Shown here: one piece after another, positions 12,160-23,010 of the stretch
Position numbering within the stretch: position 1 is the stretch's first letter
How the letters are laid out: every line of letters starts with the position of its first letter
Program-made: the position numbers and the translations under genes
Notes under the pieces: model-generated
Told to the model about the DNA's origin: nothing
The model's database searches: none
The model's input: the letters and a program-made list of their open reading frames with translations, nothing else
Source: Aquatica leii
Taxonomy: Eukaryota; Arthropoda; Insecta; Coleoptera; Lampyridae
Assembly: GCA_035610365.1 (NCBI GenBank)
Contig: CM069432.1
Location: 26,722,354 to 26,786,353 of the forward strand
DNA: 64,000 nt
Reading direction: 5' to 3'

Positions 12160-13195
12160 TTCTTCAGAAAAAACTGAAACTGAAGGTATAGGAATCTGAC
12201 AAGCCTTTATATTACGCCGTTCGGATTAATGGTTCGTGACGGTTTCGATTCATTACTCTTCCGGAACATGTTTTTCCATATTGGTTCTAGATCGGTTCCA
12301 TTATTCCTATTGAAATTATCGTACTTCTGGATTTCGATGGCTTCCTTGTATAGTCAAGGCCAGAAGTTCTGGGATTTAGTCAACATTATTGCCTCTTAAA
12401 ATTTTATTGTGTGCCCGGTGTCTAAGAAATGTTCCGCAACAGCAGATCTTGTGTTATGTTTCTTTGTATCCGTCTTATGTTTTTTTAATCTGATAGCTAT
12501 GTTGCGCTCCGTTTGTCCTATGTAAGCCTGCCCACACGAACAAGGGATGTGGTAGACCCCTGGTTCCTCCAGTGGTGCTTTTGTTTCGTTTGATTTTGAG
12601 AAATTCGCTGCTATTTTATTTGTTGCAGTGAAGGTCACTTTGATGTTTTTCCCTCTAAGTATCCTTGCTATTTTATCCGTGCAGCCCTTTATGTAAGGAA
12701 GGAAGTTGCAACGGGGTCTTCTTTCTGTGGTTTTTCCTTACTGTGTTTGTTAATTGCTTGTTATGTCTCCTTTTTTGAAACCGTTTTTTATTAAGGCGTT
12801 CGTTAGGTGTTTAATGTGTTCGGTTCACTGATCGCCTTGGCTCTGTGTACTAAAGTTTTTAGAACTGAAAACTTCTGAGCTGAATGATGATGTGATTCGG
12901 CGTTGAGGTATTTGTTAGTATGTGTCGGTTTTTTATATACTTGACGCCCCAATCTGTTGTCCATCTTTCGAGTAACCAGTACGTCCAAGAACGGAATGCT
13001 TCTGTTTGTTTCCTTTTCCATGGTGAATTTGATGTTAGAATCTAACTGGTTGATGTGATCCAGAAACTTGTGTAGTGTTTCTGCTCCATGAGACCAAATT
13101 ACAAATGTATCGTCCACATAACGTAGCCAGCATTTTGGTTTGAGGTTTGATATAGTGTATAACCACATCAGCAATCAGGCGCGTTTCAGAATGTT
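12160..13195 (-). pseudogene. Penelope-like retroelement, reverse transcriptase C-terminal half plus GIY-YIG endonuclease
   Basis: The minus strand reads PKCWLRYVDDTFVIWSHG (RT catalytic YVDD) and then IPFLDVLVTRK and KPTHTNKYL (ORF 13174-12803). After a frameshifted linker (about 12790-12640) comes ORF 12638-12396, with GVYHIPCSCGQAYIGQTERN, IRLKKHK and AEHFLDTGHTI, a GIY-YIG endonuclease. RT followed by GIY-YIG is diagnostic of Penelope-like elements, which reverse-transcribe their RNA at a nicked target. The 5' half of the RT is missing at about 13195, as in the 5' truncation usual for target-primed retroelements. At least two frameshifts are present. Confidence 0.9.
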
Positions 13196-14514
13196 TTCAA
13201 TTAAATTTTGTTGATCAACTATATAACAGATTTTATAAAAATTTATTTCATACTAGATAGTATGTGTCTTTTTATAAAATTAATAAATATGTTTGCTTAT
13301 GTTGTATTGTTGATATTTTAGTTATTATTACTAGTTTCTGATAACGTTATTAAGATTAATGCTATCTCCTATTGCACAAAGTTTGATAAATTAGCTTTAT
13401 TAGTTTGTTTTGTTTAACTTAATATAAATTCTTTTAACTGAATTGTTATTGCTTTTTTTAACAATTGTTATAGTAACTAAACTAAATAGTAGGTTAAAAA
13501 AATAATTACAGAAGATGTCTATTTTAATTTTTTTTATTCGCGTCATTAACATAATTTAATTACTTGCAGTATATACAGTCGTGCAAACCTTGTTACTCTT
13601 TTGCTAGTTTTTTTTAACTTTGAAGACGTTGTTCTAAAAATATTTTAATGTTTTATTTTATTTGTAAATATGTAACTTTGTCTATGTAATCTATATCGGT
13701 CTCAAGGTTAGATATAAAAAAAACTGAGATAAAAACCACATAATCACTGAAATTACTACAAATACTTTACGGTTTTTTTTGTATTTTTTTAAACATATTA
13801 GTTTTATATGGTGATTATGATTACTACCAGATCAGATTTGTACTATTAAGCATTTGTGTGCATTTATTTAAATCTGATTCTGATGATAGTAGAACTATTA
13901 TAATGAAGTAAATTAATAAAAAAATGTTACACGATACAATATTTCAACGTATTTATTCTGTTAGTTTTTACGTATTTACTTCTAGTTTAAATAATTTGCT
14001 TCTTTGTCAGCTTTTTGCCATCCATTTCTAGATATAAGCTTCCCTTCTCTCTTTTTAGTCATCTCTGTTCAGTGCTCTTCGATACCAGTTCCGAGCTGCT
14101 ACCTCTAGAAATGTCATCCATCCACCTTTTGTATTTAATCATGTTAGGTCTTCAGAGTTATTACTTATATTAAGCTTTCAGTTAATTTTATTGTATCTTA
14201 GATCATTAATTAATATTTTACTTTCATTTGAATCTATAAGACAGTCTTCAGCTGATTTTGCTATTGAGTATTGCTGTTTACGTTGACTTTCAAGCCGAAT
14301 TTCGCAAAGTTAAGTCGACGATTGCAAACGTGCACTCTTCGTAAGTTTCGAGAGTAATTTTACTGTTCTTATACTAATTTAAATGATCACGATTTGCTTT
14401 TGAAAACTAAAAAAAATACTTTGAAATGAAACTATGATAAATAAAATAAAAACTATGCTAGTCAAAAAAAGCCAAAAGCCAAAATAATAAGAAAAGTTAA
14501 AAATTAAACGCAAA
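13196..14514. other. AT-rich stretch without recognisable gene
   Basis: No ORF over 60 codons is listed and no motif is recognisable. Runs of A and T dominate. Confidence 0.5.
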
Positions 14515-14760
14515 GTGTTCAGTTCTTCTGATTTGAAATCCCCTGCAGAAGTAGACTATGCTGACACTGACAATGATATGTATTTAGAATTTGAAAATAA
14601 AGAATATGATAAGTTTTACATAATCTACAGCGACGTGAATAAAGATGAGTTTTGGTGCCTATGTTCAAAATGCCGAGGCTGGGCGTATGCACAATGTACT
14701 TTTGTGCCTAATTTTAAAATAATTATTATTGCATTATCTTTTGTAATGCTAATTACATAG
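14515..14760 (+). pseudogene. PHD-like zinc-finger tail of a pogo/jerky-type transposase
   Basis: The 81-codon frame carries an acidic segment followed by EFWCLCSKCRGWAYAQC, i.e. C-x2-C with W-A-x3-C. This resembles the half zinc finger that closes many pogo/Jerky-type and other metazoan transposases. No DDE core adjoins it, so it is a truncated fragment. Its product after residue 68 is hydrophobic and not conserved. Confidence 0.4.
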
Positions 14761-14789
14761 GAATAGGAATCATGAGTTCAAAGCAGATG

Positions 14790-15482
14790 ATCGAAACTTA
14801 AATGCTTTGACTAAGAGTGAAGTATACCCACTTTCTTATTTAAACGATATTTTAGATAGATTTAGAGATGCTTGATATTTGACCTCAATTGATTTAAAGA
14901 AGGCTTTTTGGCAAATTCCTCTGAATGATACAAGCAACAAAAAAACTACTTTTACTGTACCTCGCCAGGGTTTATTTTAGTATAAAGTTTTTCCTATGGG
15001 TTTATTTAATGTTTCTAGCATTCTTCGTTTAATGGATACCTTATTTGACGAATCTTTATCGTAAATTGTTTTTGCTTATCTTCATGATAATTATCATTTC
15101 CAGTACGTTTCAAGAACATTTAGATATTTTAGAAAAAGCTTATCAACGTCTAAAGGAAGCTAATTTTACAATTAATTTGGCCAACTGTGAATTTTGTAAA
15201 CTCAAATTGTCATATCTAGATTAGCTTATTAATAAGAATTGACTTCAAACCGATCATTCTAAAATCGATGCTATTCTTAATTTTTTGTTACCTGAGACAG
15301 CCACGGAAATCAAACGTTTTACTGGTATGTGTAGTTGGTATCGTAGATTCATTTCAGAGTTTACAACTATATTGACTCTTATTAATAATTTGTTCAAAAG
15401 TAAGAAAAAGAAACAAATTGTTGTGTAGACCGAGAAAGCTTGAGAATCATTTAATAAAATTAAATCGTATTTAGTAAAAGTC
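14790..15482 (+). pseudogene. Ty3/gypsy reverse transcriptase fragment (5' half of split element)
   Basis: Plus-strand frames read DDRNLNALTKSEVYPLSYLN, YLTSIDLKKAFWQIPLNDT, VFPMGLFN, a broken YLHDN in place of YLDD, LKEANFTINLANCEFC and GMCSWYRRFISEF. These are the successive blocks of a gypsy-type RT, ending at the RT/RNase H linker. Several stops are in frame. The element resumes with RNase H at 17906, so the intervening 2.4 kb is an insertion. Gag and protease are missing upstream. Confidence 0.85.
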
Positions 15483-15699
15483 AATTAATATATTAGAACG
15501 AGTATGCGACAGGTGGAAAAATCATTTTAAAAATTTTGAAATTCAGTTAAAATTGAAGAAAAACGATGTTAAAGTTAATGTCAAATTTGACAGATTTAGT
15601 AATAAATGTAGTACCAACATTATATTTCTGTTGATTTTTTTTATTTTTTCAAAAAAAATGTGATTTTATAAAAGGCAACACAAAAAATAATGTACATTA

Positions 15700-15913
15700 C
15701 TCTCGTCGAAAGAATCATAGCATAACTCACTCACATGCAACGCCCGGCCGTGCGGCCTCGCGTCGGAGTATAGGACACTTAATCACGAGACGCATAATCA
15801 TGGGACATTTAAGCACGGACAGTTAAACACGCCGACACTTAATCACACGGACATTTTAACACATAGACATTTAAACACTAAGACATATAATCACATGGAC
15901 ATATAAACACATT
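15700..15913. repeat. Left terminal inverted repeat of MULE, made of GACAnTTAAnCAC subrepeats
   Basis: About nine tandem degenerate 14-16 base units of the form GGACACTTAATCAC / GGACATTTAAGCAC follow an outer segment. The whole arm is the reverse complement of 17679-17875 with scattered mismatches. Confidence 0.85.
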
Positions 15914-16029
15914 TTTGAAAAATAATAATTTAAAATAAATGTAGGAACTGTAGTGCTATGCTACTGATTTAATTAAAACATGTTTGAAGTGAATAATTAA
16001 AAGTAATCTGTATTCACTAATTCAAATTT

Positions 16030-17516
16030 GGAAAAAGTACAAAAGGAAAACCAACAGTAATTTATCATAACAACGAGTATGTACGGCTACGCGAAACAAC
16101 TTCCGGCAATGTTCACTGGAGATGTAAATTATTTCAAAGTGCGAAATGCAATAGTATCATTCATACAAATGAAAACACCATTGTAAGATATCCAAATGAT
16201 CACAACCACGACACACAGCCTTTTCGAGTAAGTATTTTAAACTTGCTTTGCATTTTCAAATTACTTTGTCATCCATTTAACACATTGATCCTAATGCCTA
16301 CTCTTTTTTCAGATTGAAGCTAGTAATACTATTGCAAGAATGAAGGAGTTGATGTTACATGTTGGTGCAACTCCAAAAACTGTTGCCGTCAATGTCGTGG
16401 AAACCTTACCAGACACCGTCAAATTTGTACTTCCAAAGAAAACTACGTTGCAAAAGGCGCTTCAGCTTGCTAAAGGAAAACAAAACGTTCAAGCACTTAA
16501 TCTACGAACAAAAAACTTTGATATAACTCCAGAATACGGCAATTATTTGTTGCATGATTTCGGTCGGGAGGACGAACACAGAATTTGGGCAAACAGATCT
16601 TCCCCGTTCAATGGAAGTTCTTCATGGCAAGCGGATGGGACATTTAAAGTAGTACCAGAGGTCTTTTTTCAATTATACAGCATTCACGTTCAATTAGCTG
16701 GTATAGCTTTTCCGTGCATTCTCGTCCTGTTACCTGATAAGACGGAAGCATACATACATCCGATTGTTAAACATAATTAAAAATTTAATACCTGGCGCCG
16801 ATCCTTCCGCAGTTCTCACTGACTTCGAAATGAATGCTTTTCGAACAGTCTTTCCGAATGTCAACGTATCAGGATGTCTTTTTCATTTGAAACAAGCCGG
16901 ACTTAAAAAAATTGCAACGATTGGATTAAAAAATTCATATGAGCAAAACACAAATGATTTAGCATTAGCCGTTAGGATGCTATTTTCCTTAGCGCTCCTA
17001 CCACTTCATGATGTGGAAGATGGATTTTTACAATTTACAGAAGAATTTCCAGAACTTGGTATGTATGACGTGCGTTTAATAATAACAAAGTCTGAGTAAT
17101 TCTTAATAATGTTACAGATGGAACGGAACATTTTTTGAATTACTTCGAATTTACTTACGTTCGCGGACGGCAAATGCGAAACGGTCGACGTCGGAATCCG
17201 CTCTTTAGTCCAGAAATTTGGAATCACTACACATCTGTCACAGAAGGATTAGCAAGGACCACAAATTCAATAGAAGGTTGGCATTTTGGATTGTAGTCGT
17301 TATTTCAATGCAGTCATCCTACCGTTTGGCGATTTCTCGATGGACTACAAAAGGAAACTTCATTGCAACACTCATATTATTTACAGCATATAAGTGCTCA
17401 ACGCATTCAGCAGAAAAAAAGTACAGAGATCTTAACACCAGAGTCGAACAAATAGTTGCAACCTACGATCCGGATAATAAAATGCAAAATTTAAGAACCC
17501 TTGCCCATGTATTTTA
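16030..17516 (+). pseudogene. MULE transposase with FLYWCH-type zinc finger, nearly intact, two introns
   Basis: The first exon (about 16030-16227) encodes VIYHNNEYVRLRE, HWRCKLFQSAKC and YPNDHNHDTQPF. This is a FLYWCH/WRKY-GCM1-type C2H2 finger that binds DNA. Intron 1 (16228-16312, GTAAGT..TTTTCAG) and intron 2 (17058-17117, GTATGT..TTACAG) splice in frame. The core keeps a DDE triad: SSWQADGTFKVVP (D), AVLTDFEMNAF (D) and TTNSIEGWH (E), with CLFHLKQ between the second and third. It ends with DLNTRVEQIVATY and a stop at 17514-17516. Breaks are a frameshift near 16765, a stop just after SIEGWHFGL (about 17294) and a frameshift near 17418. No in-frame ATG is visible upstream of the finger, so a first exon or the start is lost. 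Confidence 0.85.
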
Positions 17517-17678
17517 ATATATGTGTATGCATGTTTAAACTATATTATGTATAATACTAAATAAAGTTCAATATTTTTTTTCATATTTTAGTTTTACTGT
17601 AGTCTTGGGTAACATTGAGTTTTGTTTCTGTACGTTACTTAACAAGCTATTACTATTCCAAATTTATTTTAAGCGCAA

Positions 17679-17875
17679 GTGTTGATTTGTCTATGTGATT
17701 ATATGTCTCAATGTTTAAATGTCTATGTGACAAAATGTCCGTGTGATTAAGTGTCGGCGTGTTTAACTGTCCGTCATTAAATGTCCCATGATTATGTGTC
17801 GCGTGATTAAGTGTCCGGACACGCTCGCGTCGCATTACCGTTCGTTATGCTATTTCTTACTTTCGACTCTTGTTA
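17679..17875. repeat. Right terminal inverted repeat of MULE
   Basis: It is the reverse complement of the left arm, with subrepeats of the form GTGATTAAGTGTC / TTAAATGTCC. An apparent minus-strand ORF here (17653-17835) is an artefact of the periodic sequence. Confidence 0.85.
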
Positions 17876-17905
17876 CGTAAACTACTATTATTTTGATTAG
17901 TCCTG

Positions 17906-19600
17906 TTACAAAATCATTTAATTTACAATGCGATGCTTCCAATTATGGAGTGGGTAAGGCAAGAAACAAACAAAAATGTCATTGCTTATGCATCTCGTAC
18001 ATTGAATAAAGCCGAACGTAATTATTCAATCTCCGAACGTGATCTCCATCATCTCCGTTACTTTTGCTATTCGTAAATTTCGTCCTTATATTGTAGGTAC
18101 TCATTTTAAAGTTATTACTGATCATCATTCTCTGATTTGGCTTAATAGTTTAAAAGATCGATCAGGTCGTTTAGCTCGATGGAGCTTAAAGCTTCAACAA
18201 TTTGATTTTAAAGTCATTCACCGCAAAGGAAAACTTAATGTAGTTCCTGACGCACTTTCTCGCGCAGCTTCGGAAATTAGTTCATTGGAATTGTCTACTA
18301 CTGATCTTGATCCTTGGTACTTAAAGATGATTGATAATATTACTAACAAACTAGGTTCATATCCTAATTGGAGAATAGATGGTGTGAAACTTTACAAATT
18401 CGTTTCAAGTAATTTAAAAATTAACTCAAATTTAGTTGAATGGAAGTTAGTGGTTCCTAAAAATTTACGGAAGTCAATTCTACTTCAGTGTCATGATGAC
18501 CCTTCTTCTTCGTATTTAGGTGTTACCAAAACCTTTTCGAAAATTAAAGAATTATATTATTCGTCAAAGTTAAAGTCTGTTGTTGCTATATATATTCGTC
18601 GTTGTTCTGTTTGTTGTAAGAGTAACTCTTCTCAGTTTAATGACTTTGCATTTATGGGTAAAAAAGTCTCATTCTTTTTTCAATGTCTCAATTGATTTAG
18701 TAGGTCATTTTCCTCGTTCAAAACAAGGCAATGCAATTCTCTTAGTTGTTTGTGATTGGTTCACTAAACTTACTTTGATTCATCCGATGCGCAATGCTTC
18801 TGCAAAACGTATTTGTGACTATTTGGAAAGTATCTCAGATTTGAATGGTGGATAATGGTCCTCAATTTAACAGTGCAATGTTTAATAAATTGATGCAGTC
18901 GTATAAAAATTTTTCTGTTTGGTTTAATGCTATTTATTAACCACAAGTTAACATCATAGAAAGAGTTAATAAAGTGATTGGTACGGCTGTTCGTAGTTAT
19001 ATTTCTGACATCCATAAAAACTGGGATGTTGAAATTCACAAAATTGGTCACGCGTTACGCAATGCTGTGCACAAGTCTACTAAATTTACACCTTCTTTTT
19101 TAGCATTTGGTCGTACTGTTCCAATTTCTGGAGATTTTTATGGTAAGTTCAAAGACTTTAGGGAGGAGGAGTTGACTTTGAATACTCGCGAACAGTTAGT
19201 TCAAGATATTAATGAATTGTCTCCTATTTTTAAAGGAGTTAAACGTAATCTTCATTTAGCTTACGAGCGTAATTATCATTCTTATAATTTATTGCAGCAA
19301 AAGTTGTTGAAATATTGGGTTCACCAAAAATCAGTAGTTTTTAATTACATTTTTTAATTATACCTTAAAATTCTTTGATTCAGTGGAGCGAGCTTGATGA
19401 AGTGTTTATTCTGAACACGAAACGTCGCACAAAAACTGAAGTAGTTATTTCTGTTCAACCTACTCAATGAAGGGATCATTAATTTGATCAAATTAGAATA
19501 TTATCTACACCTGATAATAAACCGTTAAGAATTTTTCATGTTAAAAATTTGAAACCTCATTAGATTCTAGTAGTTCATCTTTACTTTAAGCTTCGGATTA
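17906..19600 (+). pseudogene. Ty3/gypsy RNase H and integrase (3' half of split element)
   Basis: The frames read LQCDASNYGVGK (RNase H first Asp), FKVITDHHSLIWLNSL, GRLARWSLKLQQFDF and GKLNVVPDALSRA (ORF 18039-18695). The integrase zinc domain follows (LLQCHDDPSSSYLGVTKT .. CSVCCKS), then the catalytic core: VSIDLVGHFPRSKQGNAILL, DNGPQFNSAMF, and E in a NIIERVNKVIGTA context. ORF 18974-19357 holds the rest of the core. Frameshifts occur near 18020, 18660 and 18850, and a stop sits in the Y-x-PQVN loop. It pairs with the RT at 14790-15482, the MULE between them being a later insertion. Confidence 0.88.
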
Positions 19601-20029
19601 TGAAATTGCAGTTTTATTGATGCTCAACCTTGGAGGACTGTACGATCTAAGTCAGTAATTCCCAAAATGGTCTATATCGACCCCCAGGGATCTATGACAA
19701 CCTGCTAGGGGTCTACGTCAGCGAAAAAAAAATTTGGGGTCTATGAAATGAAAATGGGGGTCCACGATAGTGGATCTCAACATACACTAATAGTACCTAT
19801 TTACTTACATTATACTATCTTACTAGCGGACCCGGCAGACGTTGTCCTGCATGATATACCAAGCGATTAGGATATTAAACAAAGTAAGAAATGAAAGACA
19901 AATAATACAATAATTTTGTTATTCTTTATTTTGAGATAACATCAATTTTTCTAAAAACAATTCGTTATAATCAATAAAGTTTGTTTAATTTTATTTTAAT
20001 GCGAGTAGATGAACAATATTTTTAGTCAA

Positions 20030-21576
20030 TTCAATATAATTGGCCATGTGAAAATACTTAATTTTCTAGATCTATCCCACAAATCGACATTGTTTGACCT
20101 TGTGACTTATTAATAGTCATGGCAAATGCCAAGCGAATTGGAAATTGCAGACGTCTGAATGAAATGGGTGAGTCTTAAGGGATCATTGGGATTCGTGGCA
20201 GGAGAACTACTTCACCTTCAAATTTGCCATTCAAAATTGTAGCTTCAAGAACATTGCCCATAATTTTTTTTATGACTAATCTCGTACCGTTGCATAGCGT
20301 AGGTGCATTTAAATTCTGAAACATAATAATAGGTGACCCAATTTTTAATCGCAAGTTATGTGGTGGCATTCCTGGTAAATCCAGCAAATTTAAAAATTCA
20401 ACGGGATAGTTGACTGCTTCGTCAGGATCGCTAACAGTGTCGATCGATTTGAACAATATCTTATTGCCGGGTAATGACTGTTGTATTTTGAAGTCAACAT
20501 CGATATTTTTTGCGGCTAAAATAGCTCGTTCACGACGCCACGCATGATTAATATAATTAGCTTGTAAATCTGGAAATATGCTTTCAATCAAAGCATCTTT
20601 TGTATTTACCATGTTGCAGAAATTCTCTGGCAATTTAATGCATTGTGTGTCATCATGCAATGGTATTGTTCCATTTCTAATGTTACGCAATTGCTCGGAT
20701 AATGATAGTGCTAATGGATCGTTTTGCAGTTGAACACGTATATTTGCGTTAAGACATAATTTAATGACATTTCGTCATAGATATGATTGTTTTATACACG
20801 CGTTAATTTCATCCGCATATGTAGCGCGTGGAATTACCGGCAATGTCTGTCTAAAATCACTGGACAGCAGCAGTAAAGCACCACCGAAAAGCCTGGTGTT
20901 ATTATTTAGATATTTTATCATTCTATCGAGAGTTTCAAGTGAATGCTTGTAGGCCATAGTGCATTCATCCCAAATAATAAATTTGCATTTTTGAAAAACT
21001 TTAGCCATACCGGAATTCTTTTTTATGTTGCACACTGCATCTGGATTTGTGTGAATGTTCAACGGCAACTTGAGTGCTGAATGTGCAGTTCGTCCGCCAT
21101 CAAGCAAAGTGGCTGCAATACCTGATGAAGCAATTACTAACGCAATATGATTTTGTGATCGAATGCGCGCAAGTATTAGTGATATGAGAAAGGTGCGTCC
21201 GAAAAAAAGAATCCACCTTGTCCTGCTGCAATTGACAAATTAATTTGATCGTATACATTCTTTTGTTTATCATTGATTAGTTGCTTATTAGTAGTTAAAG
21301 AGACCGTATCCAACTGTTGTTCGCGCTGAATCTCGCTGTTAATGATGTCTGTTGCTGGGCGGTTAGGTGAGGGCATACCAGAATGAATGAGTGGCATATT
21401 CGAAATCAGAATGCAAATATCTTCAATCTTTATTAGCGCCTCGTTATATATTTACGGCAAAAAATCAATGTTGGGATCTTGATCAGCGATCCGAATGCGA
21501 TGCAGAATGTCGTCGCTCATGGAATTTTTATATTTGCCTCAGAGGATAGAAGCTTGAAAACATGTCGTCACTAATA
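20030..21576 (-). pseudogene. Helitron PIF1-family helicase domain, Walker A lysine loop deleted
   Basis: The minus strand reads INLSIAAGQGGFFFSDAP, then jumps to FLISLILARIRSQ. The P-loop residues (normally G-G-T-G-K-T) that bind ATP are deleted with a frameshift at about 21190. Downstream come LLDGGRTAHSALKLPLNIH, CKFIIWDECTMAYKHSLE (Walker B DE), LLLLSSDFRQTLPVIPRA, SPIIMFQNLNAPTLCNGTRL and [13 protein letters not shown], where the coding region breaks off into an internal deletion. ORFs 21397-21176, 21107-20775 and 20690-20175 cover most of it. The domain unwinds DNA during rolling-circle transposition; this copy cannot hydrolyse ATP. Confidence 0.9.
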
Positions 21577-22075
21577 TGGCAAATAATTGGCAAATTTGAA
21601 GAGGAGAAGAACTCAATGCTGCATCTGCAAGTGTAATATTCCAATGGTTGTCGGTCCAGAAACATTAACCAACAATAAACGCAAGAAGAAACATTCGCGT
21701 TACTTTAGATGGACTGTGTATAATCGGTGTAATGTATTTCCCATAAATATACCGTTGTATCCTTCAACCAGAACACCTCGCTTTCCCACTTTTTTAACTG
21801 TTTGTTCCATATGAAATATCGTGGCACATCAGTATACATTAACGTCATTGCAAATTGACCGGGAATATCTGGTCGGTTGCATAGTTCAAAAAATTCAGTT
21901 AATGTGGTTTTTGGGGCAATTGATGCACGTTGTAGAGCAGTCTCTTCCGTGAAATAAACACGCTGTCCATTTTTAAGGTGCACGGCCAAATGTATAACAG
22001 CAGGGTCTTTTTCGTGTATCGGAAAACTCAAAATACGCCAAACTGCTTCATTGCTGCTGATGTATCGGCCCATTT
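21577..22075 (-). pseudogene. Helitron Rep/helicase linker region
   Basis: ORF 22073-21705 carries MGRYISSNEAVWRILSFPIH, VHLKNGQRVYF and YFIWNKQLKKWE, the conserved spacer between Rep and helicase. It continues in shifted frames with WNITLADAALSSSPLQICQL. Part of it (about 21580-21700) is rearranged by frameshift. Confidence 0.85.
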
Positions 22076-22183
22076 GATACCGTGTTATTTAATCGTTTTC
22101 GTTAACATTTTGAACAGCAAATACAGCCATGTCACTGCCCTTATGGACATATTTGCATATATATTTTATGGACTTCACCGAAC

Positions 22184-23010
22184 TCAGAGCTCAATGTTTA
22201 TGTGTGCTTTGTAGTTTTTACACAGCAATGGTGAATACGGAACCACCCAGTGATTGTCAGTGTCAATTGTTGTACCGTTTGACATGAGTAATTGATGTGA
22301 TTGACCACCATGGTCAGTGTCTCTACGACGATACAATAGATAACCATCGATATCAGTGATTGTATCATTTATACAATTTTTTATTATTACATTGTCCATG
22401 CACGGCGCCGTCATGTTTATAGCACCGCATGGACCATGGATCATTTTAGCGGTAACAATGTTATACAATTCTTGATCGATATTCCGATCCAGAATTTCTG
22501 CTGAGATAATTTTATCAATTTCTTTGGACTGTATTTTGTCGACCAACCAAATCAAAATATGCGCGTGTGGCAAACCTCGTTTTTGCCATTCAACAGAATA
22601 CAGCCAGCAACGTGTTTTGCCAAATACAGAGGAATGTATAATCAAGTTCATCAATGATTTTAATTTTTGTCTGAAGACACGTGCAGTGATATCGTGCCGA
22701 TCTATTGCAGTTTGACCTTGCAATAATGCAATTTTATTTTCATCCCATTTTGGATTACACGTAAATGTAATAAACAAAACCGGTCGTCCGTACGCGCGCA
22801 CAAAAGTCATGGCGTCTTGAATATATTCTTGCATATGACGTGGGCTACCAATATATGACGTTATTCCATTTACGTTACCAACAATAGCATCACGCAAATG
22901 AATGTATTCCTCAACTCGAAGTTTCGTTTGATTATACCTGATGTATCGTAATCGCTCGCTTTCAATTTTCGCATACATATCAACGATATATTGATGAAAT
23001 TGTTACGTAC
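22184..23010 (-). pseudogene. Helitron Rep (HUH endonuclease) domain
   Basis: The 264-codon minus-strand ORF holds the Helitron-like N-terminal Rep core: YIGSPRHMQEYIQDAMTFVR, PVLFITFTCNPKWDE (motif 1), and KRGLPHAHILIWL with the H-x-H metal-binding signature. The C-terminal part (MIHGPCGAINMTAPCMDN .. YLLYRRRDTDHGG .. NHWVVPYSPLL) is also conserved, though the Cys-rich stretch between CMDN and the YRRR block is shortened. Rep nicks and joins DNA through tyrosines normally found in this region. This is the best-preserved part of the Helitron, truncated by an insertion at about 23013. Confidence 0.9.

Larger units (their letters stand above)
15700..17875 (+). mobile_element. Mutator-like element (MULE) inserted in the gypsy element
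   Basis: Long inverted repeats (15700-15913 and 17679-17875) bracket a MULE transposase with a zinc-finger N-terminus. Gypsy sequence resumes on the right at about 17906. A target duplication could not be fixed because 15483-15699 is of unknown origin and may be a further small insertion. Confidence 0.8.

Noticed and set aside
15700..15913. Regular short repeats reminiscent of a CRISPR array
   Set aside because: The repeats are degenerate and contiguous, without unique spacers, and are mirrored at the other MULE end. The genome is eukaryotic.
17653..17835. Minus-strand ORF with repeated N-H-x-T motifs
   Set aside because: It lies in the MULE right inverted repeat and reflects its 14-16 base periodicity.
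21587..22715. Plus-strand ORFs at 21587-21814, 21978-22214 and 22524-22715
   Set aside because: They are antisense to the Helitron Rep/helicase coding region, which has conserved motifs.
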